A stretch of 64,000 bases of DNA from DATJKD01 sp963728295 (GTDB lineage Bacteria; Pseudomonadota; Gammaproteobacteria; Steroidobacterales; Steroidobacteraceae). The stretch covers positions 620,001-684,000 of the forward strand of contig CAVSKB010000019.1 in the NCBI GenBank assembly GCA_963728295.1, given 5' to 3'. Both the position numbers and the translations under genes were made by a program. Shown here piece after piece: positions 11,313-19,916 of this stretch. Below the pieces are notes generated by a model. That model saw only the letters and a program-made list of their open reading frames with translations, did not search any database and was not told where the DNA came from. Every line of letters begins with the position of its first letter. The first letter of the stretch is position 1.

Positions 11313-11819
11313 TCAGCCCGGGGTGTGCGGCCGCACGGGGACCTGGAACACATGGCGAACCTCGCCGGCGGAGCGCATCTCGCGATAGCGGCCATCGGTG
11401 AGCGTGGCGATCACGCTGCGCCAGAAGGCGAGCGCCGCGCGGTTCTGCTCATCCTCGACGATTTCCCACTCACCGCCATAGCGGTGGAAGAGCAGCAGCG
11501 CTGCGCCGCGGCCTATCCCGCGGCGCCGCTCGGCGGATGCGACGTAGAACTCCGACAGCCGGTGACGCGCGCTTCCGGCCGCCCGGGTGACCAGCGCGAA
11601 ACCGACGCGCGTGCCGTGATCGAGGATCACGAACGGGGCGCCCGCGGGATCGGAGAACCAGCCCGCGACAAATTCGCTCTCGCGCCCATCCCATTCACCG
11701 AGCGCCGGGAACAAGCCTGATTTGGAAACCGACAGCTCGGACAGATACGCGCGATAGCTCGCGTATATCCATTCGCGATCCTCGCGGGAGCTACGTGCGT
11801 CTCTGAGGGTGACAGACAC
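11313..11819 (-). CDS. GNAT-family N-acetyltransferase
   Basis: A 168-residue GNAT acetyltransferase. The acetyl-CoA-binding motif is seen at about 91-112 (SEFYVASAERRRGIGRGAAL), and VEDEQNRAALAFWRSV near 125-140 resembles the motif B region. The substrate cannot be deduced; proteins of this kind acetylate small molecules or protein N-termini. It is convergent with uvrA (11 bp between stops) and downstream of the Ala-rich lipoprotein gene on the same strand, separated from it by a hairpin. Confidence 0.85.
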   Translation of the reverse strand: MSVTLRDARSSREDREWIYASYRAYLSELSVSKSGLFPALGEWDGRESEFVAGWFSDPAGAPFVILDHGTRVGFALVTRAAGSARHRLSEFYVASAERRRGIGRGAALLLFHRYGGEWEIVEDEQNRAALAFWRSVIATLTDGRYREMRSAGEVRHVFQVPVRPHTPG

Positions 11820-11886
11820 GGTGCGATCCGTGCTCGTGCCGGTGTGGGCGGGCCGGCCGCCCGGGCGGGTTTAGTTGCTCAAGGGA

Positions 11887-11914
11887 CGGGCGGGCCCCAG
11901 CCGGGACCCGCCCG
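11887..11914 (-). terminator. Hairpin after the lipoprotein gene
   Basis: Inverted repeat CGGGCGGG (11887-11894) / CCCGCCCG (11907-11914) with a 12-nt loop, between the lipoprotein gene and the GNAT gene. On the minus strand TCCCTTGAGC follows, which is not a clean T-tract. A second copy of CGGGCGGG at about 11862-11869 offers an alternative pairing. Confidence 0.45.
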
Positions 11915-11944
11915 CACCTGTCAGCTTACGCTGAGCGGCGGCTA

Positions 11945-12268
11945 TCAGTTCTTCGCCGCGTCCTGGATGTCCTCACCGGCCTCTTCGACAGCCTCACCGG
12001 TCGCCGTGGCGGCGTCCGAAGCAGCTTCGGCAGTGGCATCACCCGCGGCAGCGGCGGCATCGCCAGTCGCTTCCACAGCGTCGCCGGTGGCTTCCATGGC
12101 GGCATCGCCGGCGGCAGTAGCGGCGTCACCGGCGGCATCAGCAGCCTCTCCGGCCGCAGCAGCGGCATCGGCCGCAGCGTCCTGCGCGGCCTCAACGGGT
12201 TCCTTCTTGGCACAGCCCGCGATGGCAAGGGCAGCGAGAGCAGCGGCAAGAGCGATCTTGGCGTTCAT
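11945..12268 (-). CDS. Alanine-rich small lipoprotein
   Basis: A 107-residue predicted lipoprotein: a signal peptide with a lipobox ending LAIAGC (Cys19) is followed by a mature part made almost only of Ala, Asp, Glu, Gly and Thr. It is arranged in imperfect DAAxAAGDA units (about 30-100), probably one long amphipathic helix. No enzymatic domain is present. Small Ala-rich envelope lipoproteins of this kind are common in Gammaproteobacteria, sometimes compared with entericidin or Lpp-like proteins, but I cannot assign a function. The gene stands alone, divergent from pepQ. Confidence 0.8.
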   Translation of the reverse strand: MNAKIALAAALAALAIAGCAKKEPVEAAQDAAADAAAAAGEAADAAGDAATAAGDAAMEATGDAVEATGDAAAAAGDATAEAASDAATATGEAVEEAGEDIQDAAKN

Positions 12269-12501
12269 CAGAATGTACCCCGAGTAATGAGTTTGGATGT
12301 ATGGTCGGCCAGCAGGTGAGGCGCCCGCTTCATGCGGTGCGTGCTCCCTGCGCGTTCGGAATTTTAGGGCAGTGTCCTCAGGCGACCCGGAGCGTTTTGT
12401 CTGTTATTGGCGACATCCGACGACGGTAGGACTGCACCGGCGATCCTGCGCCGCCGGCTTTGGGGCAAGATGCCCGGGTCCAGGGCTGCCGGGCAGACCG
12501 T

Positions 12502-13842
12502 ATGACCGCAACTGATATCGACCGGGTCTTCCCCGCCCACCTCGCTACGATCGCGGCGCGCGCCGACGACGCGCTGGCGGCCTGCGGCTTCGACGCCCTC
12601 GTGATCTTCTCGGGCCGCACCGCCAATCACTTCCTCGACGACTTCGGCTGGCCCCTCAAGGTCAATCCGCATTTCAAGCTCTGGGCCCCGCTCAGCGATG
12701 CACCCGAAAGCTTCGTCTGCCACGTGCCGGGGCGCCGCCCGTTGCTCTGCTTTTATCAGCCGGCGGACTACTGGCACCGCCCGCCGCGATTGCCAGCGGA
12801 GGAGTGGCTGGCCAGCTTCGATGTGGTGACCATTCGCGAACCCGGGAAGGCGCGAGAAGTGCTTGCGGGCGCTCTCGGCCGCGCACCGCGAACCGTGTTC
12901 CTGGGCGAATGGCACCCGGAATTCGCCGAGTGGAGATTTGCGGCTGCCAACCCGCCCGCGCTGCTCGCGCAGCTGCACTACTGGCGCGCCGTCAAGACCC
13001 CGTACGAGCTCGCGTGTCTGCGCGAGGCGTCGCGAATCGGTGCGCGGGCGCACCTGGCGGCGCGAGACGCCTTCTTCACCGGCGCCTCGGAATTCGAGGT
13101 GCATGGCGCGTACTGCGAGGCGAGCGGACTTACCGAGGCGGAGCTGCCGTATCAGAACATCATCGCCTTCAACGAAGGCGCGGCCGTGCTGCACAACCAC
13201 AGTCTCGACCGGAGCCGCGACGTGCCGCGGCGCTCCTTCCTGATCGACGCCGGCGCGCAGTTCCGAGGCTACGCCTCCGACATTACACGCACGTATTCCG
13301 GCGGCGATCCGGAGTTCGCGGCGCTGATCGACGGTGTCGACGCCCTGCAGCGCAGGCTCTGCGGAACGATCCGACCGGGCCGCGACTATCGAGAGGTGCA
13401 TCTGGAGGCGCACTGGCTGATCAGTGAGCTGCTGCGCGACGCGGGCGTGATCTCCTGCAGCGCGGAGACGGCCGTCTCGGAAGGAGTGAGCAGCGTCTTC
13501 TTCCCGCACGGTGTCGGCCACCTGCTGGGCCTGCAGGTCCACGACGTCGCTGGCTTCGCAGCCGACGTCACCGGACGCGAGATCCCGAAGCCGGAGGGCC
13601 ACCCATACCTGCGGCTCACGCGCCGGCTCGAGCCCGGCTTCGTGGTAACGGTCGAGCCGGGCGTCTATTTCATAGAGCTGCTGCTCGAGTCGGCGCGCGC
13701 GGGAGCGGCCGGCCCGCATATCCGCTGGCCCACGGTCGAGCGGCTCGCGCCCTGGGGCGGAATCCGTGTCGAGGACGACGTCGCGTGCACCAACGGTGAA
13801 CCGGAGAACCTGACGCGGGATGCATTCGCTGCGCTGGCCTGA
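12502..13842 (+). CDS. pepQ: Xaa-Pro dipeptidase (PepQ)
   Basis: A 446-residue metallopeptidase that hydrolyses Xaa-Pro dipeptides in the cytoplasm; length matches E. coli PepQ (443). The N-terminal creatinase-like domain occupies about 1-160. The C-terminal pita-bread domain shows the metal ligands in order: FLIDAGAQFRGYASDITRTY (two Asp), FFPHGVGHLLGLQVHD (His), VVTVEPGVYF (Glu) and GGIRVEDD (Glu). The ATG at 12502 gives the family N-terminus. Its TGA directly abuts the mscL stop on the other strand. Confidence 0.92.
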   Translation: MTATDIDRVFPAHLATIAARADDALAACGFDALVIFSGRTANHFLDDFGWPLKVNPHFKLWAPLSDAPESFVCHVPGRRPLLCFYQPADYWHRPPRLPAEEWLASFDVVTIREPGKAREVLAGALGRAPRTVFLGEWHPEFAEWRFAAANPPALLAQLHYWRAVKTPYELACLREASRIGARAHLAARDAFFTGASEFEVHGAYCEASGLTEAELPYQNIIAFNEGAAVLHNHSLDRSRDVPRRSFLIDAGAQFRGYASDITRTYSGGDPEFAALIDGVDALQRRLCGTIRPGRDYREVHLEAHWLISELLRDAGVISCSAETAVSEGVSSVFFPHGVGHLLGLQVHDVAGFAADVTGREIPKPEGHPYLRLTRRLEPGFVVTVEPGVYFIELLLESARAGAAGPHIRWPTVERLAPWGGIRVEDDVACTNGEPENLTRDAFAALA

Positions 13843-14238
13843 TCAGGCTTGCCGCTTCAGCAGATCCCGGATCTCGGTGAGGAGTACGACATCCGCGGCT
13901 GGCGGGGCGGCTGCCGGCGCCGCGGGCGGCTTTTTCAGCCTGTTGATGCCCTTGATCGCCATGAAGATGGCGAGCGCGATGATCACGAAGTCGAACACCG
14001 CCTGGATGAATGCACCGTACTTGACGAGCACCGGCTCCCCGGCAGGACTCGTACCGAGCGACAGCGACAGGTCGGTGAAATTCACGCCGCCGATCGCCAT
14101 TCCGAGCATCGGCATGACGATGTCGCCGACGAACGAGCTGACGATCTTGCCGAACGCTGCGCCGATGATGATGCCGACGGCCATGTCGATGACATTGCCC
14201 TTCATGGCAAATTCCTTGAACTCGGTCGTCAGGCTCAT
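13843..14238 (-). CDS. mscL: Large-conductance mechanosensitive channel MscL
   Basis: MscL is a homopentameric inner-membrane valve that opens under membrane tension during osmotic downshock. The 131-residue protein has the N-terminal amphipathic helix (SLTTEFKEFAMKGN), TM1 (VIDMAVGIIIGAAFGKIVSSF, about 16-40) and TM2 (about 72-98, FDFVIIALAIFMAIKGIN). A Pro/Ala-rich linker and the C-terminal helix LLTEIRDLLKRQ complete it. Length is typical (136 in E. coli). It is convergent with pepQ, the two stop codons forming TGATCA without a gap. Confidence 0.96.
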   Translation of the reverse strand: MSLTTEFKEFAMKGNVIDMAVGIIIGAAFGKIVSSFVGDIVMPMLGMAIGGVNFTDLSLSLGTSPAGEPVLVKYGAFIQAVFDFVIIALAIFMAIKGINRLKKPPAAPAAAPPAADVVLLTEIRDLLKRQA

Positions 14239-14318
14239 TGTTTGCCTCCCCAGCTGGAGTGAAAAGCAAGCGCCGACGATACGGGCTCATCGGCGGAATG
14301 AGAAGGCCAGCGACCGAC

Positions 14319-14334
14319 GCATGCATGCATGCAT
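14319..14334. repeat. (GCAT)4 microsatellite
   Basis: Four exact tandem copies of GCAT lie in the 166-bp divergent space between mscL and the FlgO/TPR gene. The tract is self-complementary (ATGCAT). It could be a chance repeat or a slippage-prone site; no function is apparent. Confidence 0.6.
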
Positions 14335-14404
14335 CGCCGCCCTGCTGGCCTTGTGTGTCATGCAGTGTATATAGTCCGCGCGTGCCGATCGGACAGTGCG
14401 GTAA

Positions 14405-16567
14405 ATGCGACCCGGCCTGATCGCGCGATTACGCGAGCGTGGCGTGTTGCGAGTCGCCGCCAGTTACGCGGTCATCGCCTGGCTGCTGCTGCAGATCGCC
14501 GACGTCACCTTTGATCCACTCGGTGTCCCGAAGTGGGTCATGACTTCACTCATTGTCGCCGCCGTGCTGGGTTTCCCGGTTGCCATCGCGCTCGCGTGGT
14601 TCTACGAAGTCGGCGACCAAGGTGTGCAGCGCGATACCGCGGGCGAAGGCGCCGTGCGGCCGAGCGTGCATGGCAAGCGGCGTCATTCGGACCTCGTCAT
14701 CATCGGCGTGCTGCTCATCACGGTTGCGGTGCTGCTGGTGCGGCAGTCCGACATCGGCAAACCAAAGCCGCCAGCGAGCCCGGCGATCGCTGTCCTGCCT
14801 TTCGAGAACCTGAGCGGCAACCCGGAGCAGGCGTACTTCTCCGACGGCCTCGCCGTGGAAGTGCTCGACCGGCTCGGGCGCGTGCCCGGCCTCAGGGTGA
14901 TCGCCAGTTCCTCGTCGTTCTCGTTCAAGGGCAAGAACCAGGATCCCCGATCCATAGCCGAGAAGCTCGGTGTGACCACCGTGTTGCAAGGCAGCGTGCG
15001 TCGCGACGGGCGCAAGCTGAAGGTCAATGCCAAGCTCATTGATGGCAGCACCGGCTTCCAGCTCTGGTCGGGCAGTTTCGATCGCGAGGTCACGGACATT
15101 TTCGCCGTACAGACGGAGCTGGCGGCGGCCGTGATCGATGCCATCGTCCCGGCTGCACGCGGGGACGCCGTTGCTGCTCCCCCGCCGACGACGAATCTCG
15201 ACGCGCACGATCACTACCTGCTGGGACTCGCTGCCCAGCGGTCCCGATCGGCTGCCCGGCTCGCGGAGTCCGTGGCTCAGCTCGAGCAGGCCGTGGCACT
15301 CGACCCGTCTTACGCGCAGGCGCACGCGGCGCTGGCGAATTCCCTGCTGTTGTGGTGGGGCTATTCCGGGGGCGGAGGCGCCGATTCGCTGGCGCACGCC
15401 GAGCAGGCAGCGTACAAGGCGCTGGCGCTCGATGCCTCGCTGTCGGACGCGCATGGCGCGCTCGGCAATGTGCTTCGATACGCGGACCGTCCCGGCGCAG
15501 AGGACGAATACAAGCGCGCGCTTGAGCTCAATCCGAACAATGCGATCGTTACCCATGACTATGCCGTCCTGCTGAGCCAACTGCCGGGTCGCGAGGCCGA
15601 CTCAGTGGCGCTGAGCGAGCGGATTCTCGAACTCGATCCACGCTCCGCCATCGCCTGGACAAACAAGCTGGGGCACGTTTTTGAAATAGAAGGTGTGGCC
15701 GCGTACCAGAAGCAGTTCGAGAAGGCGATGCAGGTCTTCGCAGGCGACACCGACGGGCTCGAAACACTCGTACTGGCCGTACAGACGCAAACCGGGCATC
15801 CCTACGAGGCCTACCGATTGAGCCACGAGCTCGAACGCGCCGGCGCGGATCGGACGACGGTCCTGCGCGCTTCTCTGGGACCGCTGATTGAGATGGGCGA
15901 CTATGACGAAAGCCTGGCTCGGATCGACACGCTCAAGGCCGCGGGCGCGGCCCAAGCACTCGAGACCGCGCCCCTTGAAATCATGGCAGCCGGGCTCAAG
16001 GGTGATTTCAAGCGCCTCGACGAGACGCTCGCGATTCCGGAGCGATCAGAGGTGTCTGCCCACTACCGCTATGTCGTCGATGCGTACTGGTATGCGGTGC
16101 AGGGGCGCTTGCAGGACGCTGCCGCTGCACTCGCGAAGGCCGGCGAGTTCGAGACGGTGCCGGACGGCGGTTTCCTGGGCGCCTCACTCGGCGTCGGTGC
16201 GCTACCTGCGGTCGTGCGCACCTACCAGGCTGACGGCCGCGAGCACGAGGCGCAGGCGATGGTGTCGCGCTTCCAGGAGAAAGTGCGCAAGGAACTCGGG
16301 GCGCGACCGCCGGATGTCGCGCAGAACGTCTTGCTGGCGGAGATTGCGCTCGCCGCCGGGCAGCGCGCGAAAGCGGTTCGCCACCTGCAGGCGGCGATGG
16401 CGCAGGCGCCGGTGCCACCCCGCCTGCATCCGCAGCTGCCGTGGTTCAAGAGTCTGGAAGGCGAACCGGGCTATTTACAGCTCGTCGACGAGCTGAAGAA
16501 GCGGCAGGCGGCAATGCGTGCCCAGGTCGCAGCCTTGAATGCCTCGCCTGACGGCCCTACGCGGTGA
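14405..16567 (+). CDS. Membrane-anchored FlgO/TolB-like TPR protein
   Basis: A 720-residue protein of the type found next to adenylate-cyclase/CadC-like regulators in Xanthomonadales and Steroidobacter relatives. Hydrophobic segments are seen at about 14-34, 42-62 and 97-113. A FlgO/TolB-N-like domain follows (about 125-240, AIAVLPFENLSGNPEQAYFS, LQGSVRRDGRKLKVNAKLID, QLWSGSFDREVTDIFAVQ), then tetratricopeptide-like repeats (about 255-690, ALDPSYAQAHAALAN, ALDASLSDAHGALGN, ELNPNNAIVTHDYAV). Homologous architectures often carry an N-terminal winged helix or cyclase domain; none is present here, so it is probably a membrane scaffold or sensor. It is convergent with rplQ. Confidence 0.75.
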   Translation: MRPGLIARLRERGVLRVAASYAVIAWLLLQIADVTFDPLGVPKWVMTSLIVAAVLGFPVAIALAWFYEVGDQGVQRDTAGEGAVRPSVHGKRRHSDLVIIGVLLITVAVLLVRQSDIGKPKPPASPAIAVLPFENLSGNPEQAYFSDGLAVEVLDRLGRVPGLRVIASSSSFSFKGKNQDPRSIAEKLGVTTVLQGSVRRDGRKLKVNAKLIDGSTGFQLWSGSFDREVTDIFAVQTELAAAVIDAIVPAARGDAVAAPPPTTNLDAHDHYLLGLAAQRSRSAARLAESVAQLEQAVALDPSYAQAHAALANSLLLWWGYSGGGGADSLAHAEQAAYKALALDASLSDAHGALGNVLRYADRPGAEDEYKRALELNPNNAIVTHDYAVLLSQLPGREADSVALSERILELDPRSAIAWTNKLGHVFEIEGVAAYQKQFEKAMQVFAGDTDGLETLVLAVQTQTGHPYEAYRLSHELERAGADRTTVLRASLGPLIEMGDYDESLARIDTLKAAGAAQALETAPLEIMAAGLKGDFKRLDETLAIPERSEVSAHYRYVVDAYWYAVQGRLQDAAAALAKAGEFETVPDGGFLGASLGVGALPAVVRTYQADGREHEAQAMVSRFQEKVRKELGARPPDVAQNVLLAEIALAAGQRAKAVRHLQAAMAQAPVPPRLHPQLPWFKSLEGEPGYLQLVDELKKRQAAMRAQVAALNASPDGPTR

Positions 16568-16613
16568 CCTGGGGCGGCGGCCGGAAATCCGCAAGGAACT
16601 GCGCTGCTGCGCG

Positions 16614-17144
16614 TCAGGCGGTAGCGGCCTTCTTCTTGCGAGTCGTGCGCGGCTTCTTCTCGGTCGGCTCCGCAGCCGCCTTCTTCGCAGCCTTTTTCGG
16701 AGCCGCCTTCTCGGCCGGCGCAGCTTTCTTCCTGCGCGCGCGCGGCTTCTTTTTTGCGTCCTCGTCCGACGCGTCAGCAGCCGTAGCCGCCGACTCGACC
16801 AGCGCCATCAACGCCATCGGCGCCGAATCCCCGGGCCGGTTCGCCATGTGCAGGATGCGCGTATAGCCACCCGGGCGTGTCTGGTAACGCGGTCCGAGAT
16901 CGCCGAACAGCTTGTCGACCATCGCGGTGTCACGCAGCCGTGCAAACGCGCGGCGGCGATTGGCGAGACTGTCGTTCTTGCCGAGCGTGATCAGCGGCTC
17001 GACGTAGCGGCGCAGCTCCTTGGCCTTCGGCACCGTCGTGCGGATCGCTTCGTGCCGCAAAAGCGATGCCGCCATGTTGCGCAGCATTGCCCAGCGATGC
17101 GGCGTGTTGCGGCTCAGCTGCCGCCCGGTCAGTCCGTGTCTCAT
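16614..17144 (-). CDS. rplQ: 50S ribosomal protein L17 with long basic tail
   Basis: L17 lies near the peptide exit tunnel of the large subunit. Residues 1-122 are the normal L17 domain (MRHGLTGRQLSRNTPHRWAM, PGGYTRILHMANRPGDSAPM). The remaining 54 or so residues form a Lys/Ala/Pro-rich tail with repeated KKAA blocks, resembling histone-H1-like sequences. Total length is 176, against 127 in E. coli. It is the last gene of the alpha operon, 32 bp after rpoA. Confidence 0.96.
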   Translation of the reverse strand: MRHGLTGRQLSRNTPHRWAMLRNMAASLLRHEAIRTTVPKAKELRRYVEPLITLGKNDSLANRRRAFARLRDTAMVDKLFGDLGPRYQTRPGGYTRILHMANRPGDSAPMALMALVESAATAADASDEDAKKKPRARRKKAAPAEKAAPKKAAKKAAAEPTEKKPRTTRKKKAATA

Positions 17145-17176
17145 GTTGTTCTACCCGCGTCCGCAGCCTCGGAGGC

Positions 17177-18181
17177 TCAGACGATGTCCCGGTCCTCGTC
17201 GCGCTTCAGCCCTGCGGGCGGCCAGTTGTCGAGACGCACGCCGAGCGACAGCCCGTGGCTCTCCAGCACTTCCTTGATCTCGGTGAGCGACTTCTTGCCG
17301 AGGTTCGGCGTGCGCAGCAGCTCGACCTCGGTCTTCTGAACGAGATCGCCGATGTAGTGGATGTTCTCGGCCTTGAGGCAGTTTGCGCTGCGGACCGTGA
17401 GCTCGAGCTCGTCGACCGGGCGCAGCAGCAGCGGCTCGAAGTGATGCTCCGACGGCTTGATGCGATCCTCGTCCTGGCCCTGCAGATCGACGAACACCGA
17501 CAGCTGGTCCTTGAGGATCGAGCCCGCCCGACGGATCGCCTCTTCGGCGTCGATCGTGCCGTTGGTCTCGATGTCGATGATCAGCTTGTCGAGATCCGTG
17601 CGCTGCTCGACGCGCGCGGCTTCCACCGTGTAGGTGACCTTGCGTATCGGGCTGAACGACGCATCGAGCAGCAGGCGGCCGATCGGGCGGCTCGCCTCCT
17701 CGAAGGCGACGCGCTGCACGGCCGGACGGTAGCCGCGGCCACGCTCGATCTTGAGCGTCATGACGAGCTCGCCGGCCTTGGTCAGGTTCGCGATCACGAG
17801 CTCGGGATTCAGGATCTCGACGTCGTGGTCACCCTGGATGTCGCCGGCGCGGACCGGCCCTGGGCCCTTCTTCGAGAGGCGCAGCTCCGACTGCTCGCGG
17901 GCATTGAGCCGCGTCGCGACCTGCTTCAGGTTCAGAAGGATATCGACGACGTCTTCCTGGACGCCTTCGATGCTGGTGTACTCGTGGAGCACGCCTTCGA
18001 TCTCGGCCTCGGTGATGGCGCTGCCGGGCATCGACGACAGCAGCACGCGACGGAGCGCATTACCGAGCGTATGCCCGAAGCCGCGCTCGAACGGCTCGAT
18101 CACGACGCGCGCATGGCGCGGGGAGCTCGGCGTCACCTTGACGACGCGCGGCTTCAGAAACTCGGTCACGGATGACTGCAT
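17177..18181 (-). CDS. rpoA: RNA polymerase alpha subunit
   Basis: The 334-residue alpha subunit dimerises to nucleate core RNA polymerase assembly. The N-terminal domain (1-235) contains EPFERGFGHTLGNALRRVLLSSM. The flexible linker leads to the C-terminal domain (about 250-330, LELTVRSANCLKAENIHYIG, RTPNLGKKSLTEIKEVLESHGL), which binds UP elements and activators. Length is close to that of E. coli (329). It lies between rpsD and rplQ in the alpha operon. Confidence 0.98.
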   Translation of the reverse strand: MQSSVTEFLKPRVVKVTPSSPRHARVVIEPFERGFGHTLGNALRRVLLSSMPGSAITEAEIEGVLHEYTSIEGVQEDVVDILLNLKQVATRLNAREQSELRLSKKGPGPVRAGDIQGDHDVEILNPELVIANLTKAGELVMTLKIERGRGYRPAVQRVAFEEASRPIGRLLLDASFSPIRKVTYTVEAARVEQRTDLDKLIIDIETNGTIDAEEAIRRAGSILKDQLSVFVDLQGQDEDRIKPSEHHFEPLLLRPVDELELTVRSANCLKAENIHYIGDLVQKTEVELLRTPNLGKKSLTEIKEVLESHGLSLGVRLDNWPPAGLKRDEDRDIV

Positions 18182-18229
18182 GGACAGGTCACCTCGCCGG
18201 CCAGCCGGCCGGTCAACAAAAAAACGGAA

Positions 18230-18853
18230 TTACTTCGAATACAACTCGACGACGAGGCTCTCGTTGATGTCCGGCAGGATGTCCTCGCGCTCGGGCAGGG
18301 ATCTGAGCACGCCGGAGAACTTCTTCTCGTCGACTTCGACCCAGTCGGGAAAGCCGATCTGGGAGCGGATCTGGAGCGCCTGCTGGATGCGGGCCTGCTT
18401 CTGGGCCTTTTCACGCAGCCCGACGACGTCGCCCGCCTTGCACTGGTAGGACGGGATGTTGACCGTGGCACCGTTGACCGCGACCGCGCGGTGGCTCACG
18501 AGCTGGCGCGCCTCGTTGCGCGTCGAGGCGAAGCCCATCCGGTAGACGACGTTGTCGAGTCGGCCCTCGAGCAGCTGCAGCAGCGACTCGCCCGTGGCTC
18601 CCGGGCGCCCCGCGGCCTGCTGGTAGTAGCCGCGGAACTGCCGCTCGAGCACGCCGTACATGCGGCGCAGCTTCTGCTTCTCACGCAGCTGCAGTCCGTA
18701 GCCCGACACTCGCGCGCGGCGCTCGCCCTTGACGCCGCCCGGCGGCACCTCGAGCTTGCACTTCGACTCGAGCGGCTTGACCCCGCTCTTCAGGAACAGG
18801 TCGGTGCCCTCGCGGCGCGAGAGCTTGCACTTCGGTCCCAGATACCTCGCCAT
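18230..18853 (-). CDS. rpsD: 30S ribosomal protein S4
   Basis: S4 is a primary 16S rRNA binder that initiates 30S assembly and, in enterobacteria, represses the alpha operon. It has 207 residues (E. coli 206) with ARYLGPKCKLSRREGTDLFL at the N-terminus and an S4 RNA-binding domain (about 98-160, LDNVVYRMGFASTRNEARQL). It stands between rpsK and rpoA as expected. Confidence 0.98.
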   Translation of the reverse strand: MARYLGPKCKLSRREGTDLFLKSGVKPLESKCKLEVPPGGVKGERRARVSGYGLQLREKQKLRRMYGVLERQFRGYYQQAAGRPGATGESLLQLLEGRLDNVVYRMGFASTRNEARQLVSHRAVAVNGATVNIPSYQCKAGDVVGLREKAQKQARIQQALQIRSQIGFPDWVEVDEKKFSGVLRSLPEREDILPDINESLVVELYSK

Positions 18854-18877
18854 TCGATCTTCCTCGCACCGCGTCGA

Positions 18878-19312
18878 TCAGACGCGACGCTTCTTTGGCG
18901 GACGGCAGCCGTTGTGCGGAATCGGCGTCACGTCCTCGATGCTGGTCACTTTCAGCCCCGCGGCGTTGAGCGCCCGCACGGCCGACTCACGTCCCGGTCC
19001 CGGGCCGCGCACGCGGACCTCGACCGTCCGGACACCCCACTCCTGCGCGGCGGTGCCGGCGCGCTCGGCGGCGACCTGAGCCGCGAACGGCGTGCTCTTG
19101 CGCGAGCCGCGGAATCCGCAGCCGCCCGAGGTCGCCCAGGAGAGCGTGTTGCCCTGCCGGTCGGTGATCGTCACGACCGTGTTGTTGAACGAGGCGTGCA
19201 CGTGCGCGATCGCATCGGTCACCTGCCGCTTCGCTTTCTTGCGAACCTTGGCCGCCGTACCGCCGGCCGGTGCCGCGCCTCTGCTCGTCATACTCTTGTT
19301 CTGTCCTGCCAT
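18878..19312 (-). CDS. rpsK: 30S ribosomal protein S11
   Basis: S11 is part of the 30S platform and contacts mRNA near the E site. The product is 144 residues, about 15 longer than in E. coli because of an N-terminal stretch before VRKKAKRQVTDAIAHVHASF. Translation could alternatively start at the second Met (MTSRGAAP), seven codons in. The C-terminal block ITSIEDVTPIPHNGCRPPKK-type sequence is conserved. It starts 9 bp after rpsM. Confidence 0.97.
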   Translation of the reverse strand: MAGQNKSMTSRGAAPAGGTAAKVRKKAKRQVTDAIAHVHASFNNTVVTITDRQGNTLSWATSGGCGFRGSRKSTPFAAQVAAERAGTAAQEWGVRTVEVRVRGPGPGRESAVRALNAAGLKVTSIEDVTPIPHNGCRPPKKRRV

Positions 19313-19321
19313 GACGCGGGA

Positions 19322-19702
<381 letters not shown>

Positions 19703-19776
19703 TTGAGGCTCACTCCGGGGCGCGAAAAGCGCGGAAAAATATCACAAAATCGGATTTTGCTCAAGGGCGGCGGGCC

Positions 19777-19890
19777 TCAGCCCTGCCGCTGCTTGTGGCG
19801 CTTGTCGCTGCAGATCACGTACACCACGCCGCGACGGCGCACCACCTTGCAGTTCTTGCAAATCCGCTTCACCGAGGGTCGTACTTTCAT
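19777..19890 (-). CDS. rpmJ: 50S ribosomal protein L36 (zinc-binding type)
   Basis: A 37-residue L36 beginning MKVRPSVKRICKNCKVVRRR. The Zn ligands C11, C14 and C27 are kept and CSDKRHKQRQG supplies the histidine, so this is the C+ zinc-binding form. It stands between secY and rpsM, the usual gammaproteobacterial position. Confidence 0.96.
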   Translation of the reverse strand: MKVRPSVKRICKNCKVVRRRGVVYVICSDKRHKQRQG

Positions 19891-19916
19891 GGTCGTCTCC
19901 GTCCGGGGGCGCGCTT

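Noticed and set aside
11945..12268. Repeats in the Ala-rich gene as a CRISPR-like array
   Set aside because: The repeats are short, imperfect and in frame with an Ala-rich lipoprotein; there are no spacers or cas genes.
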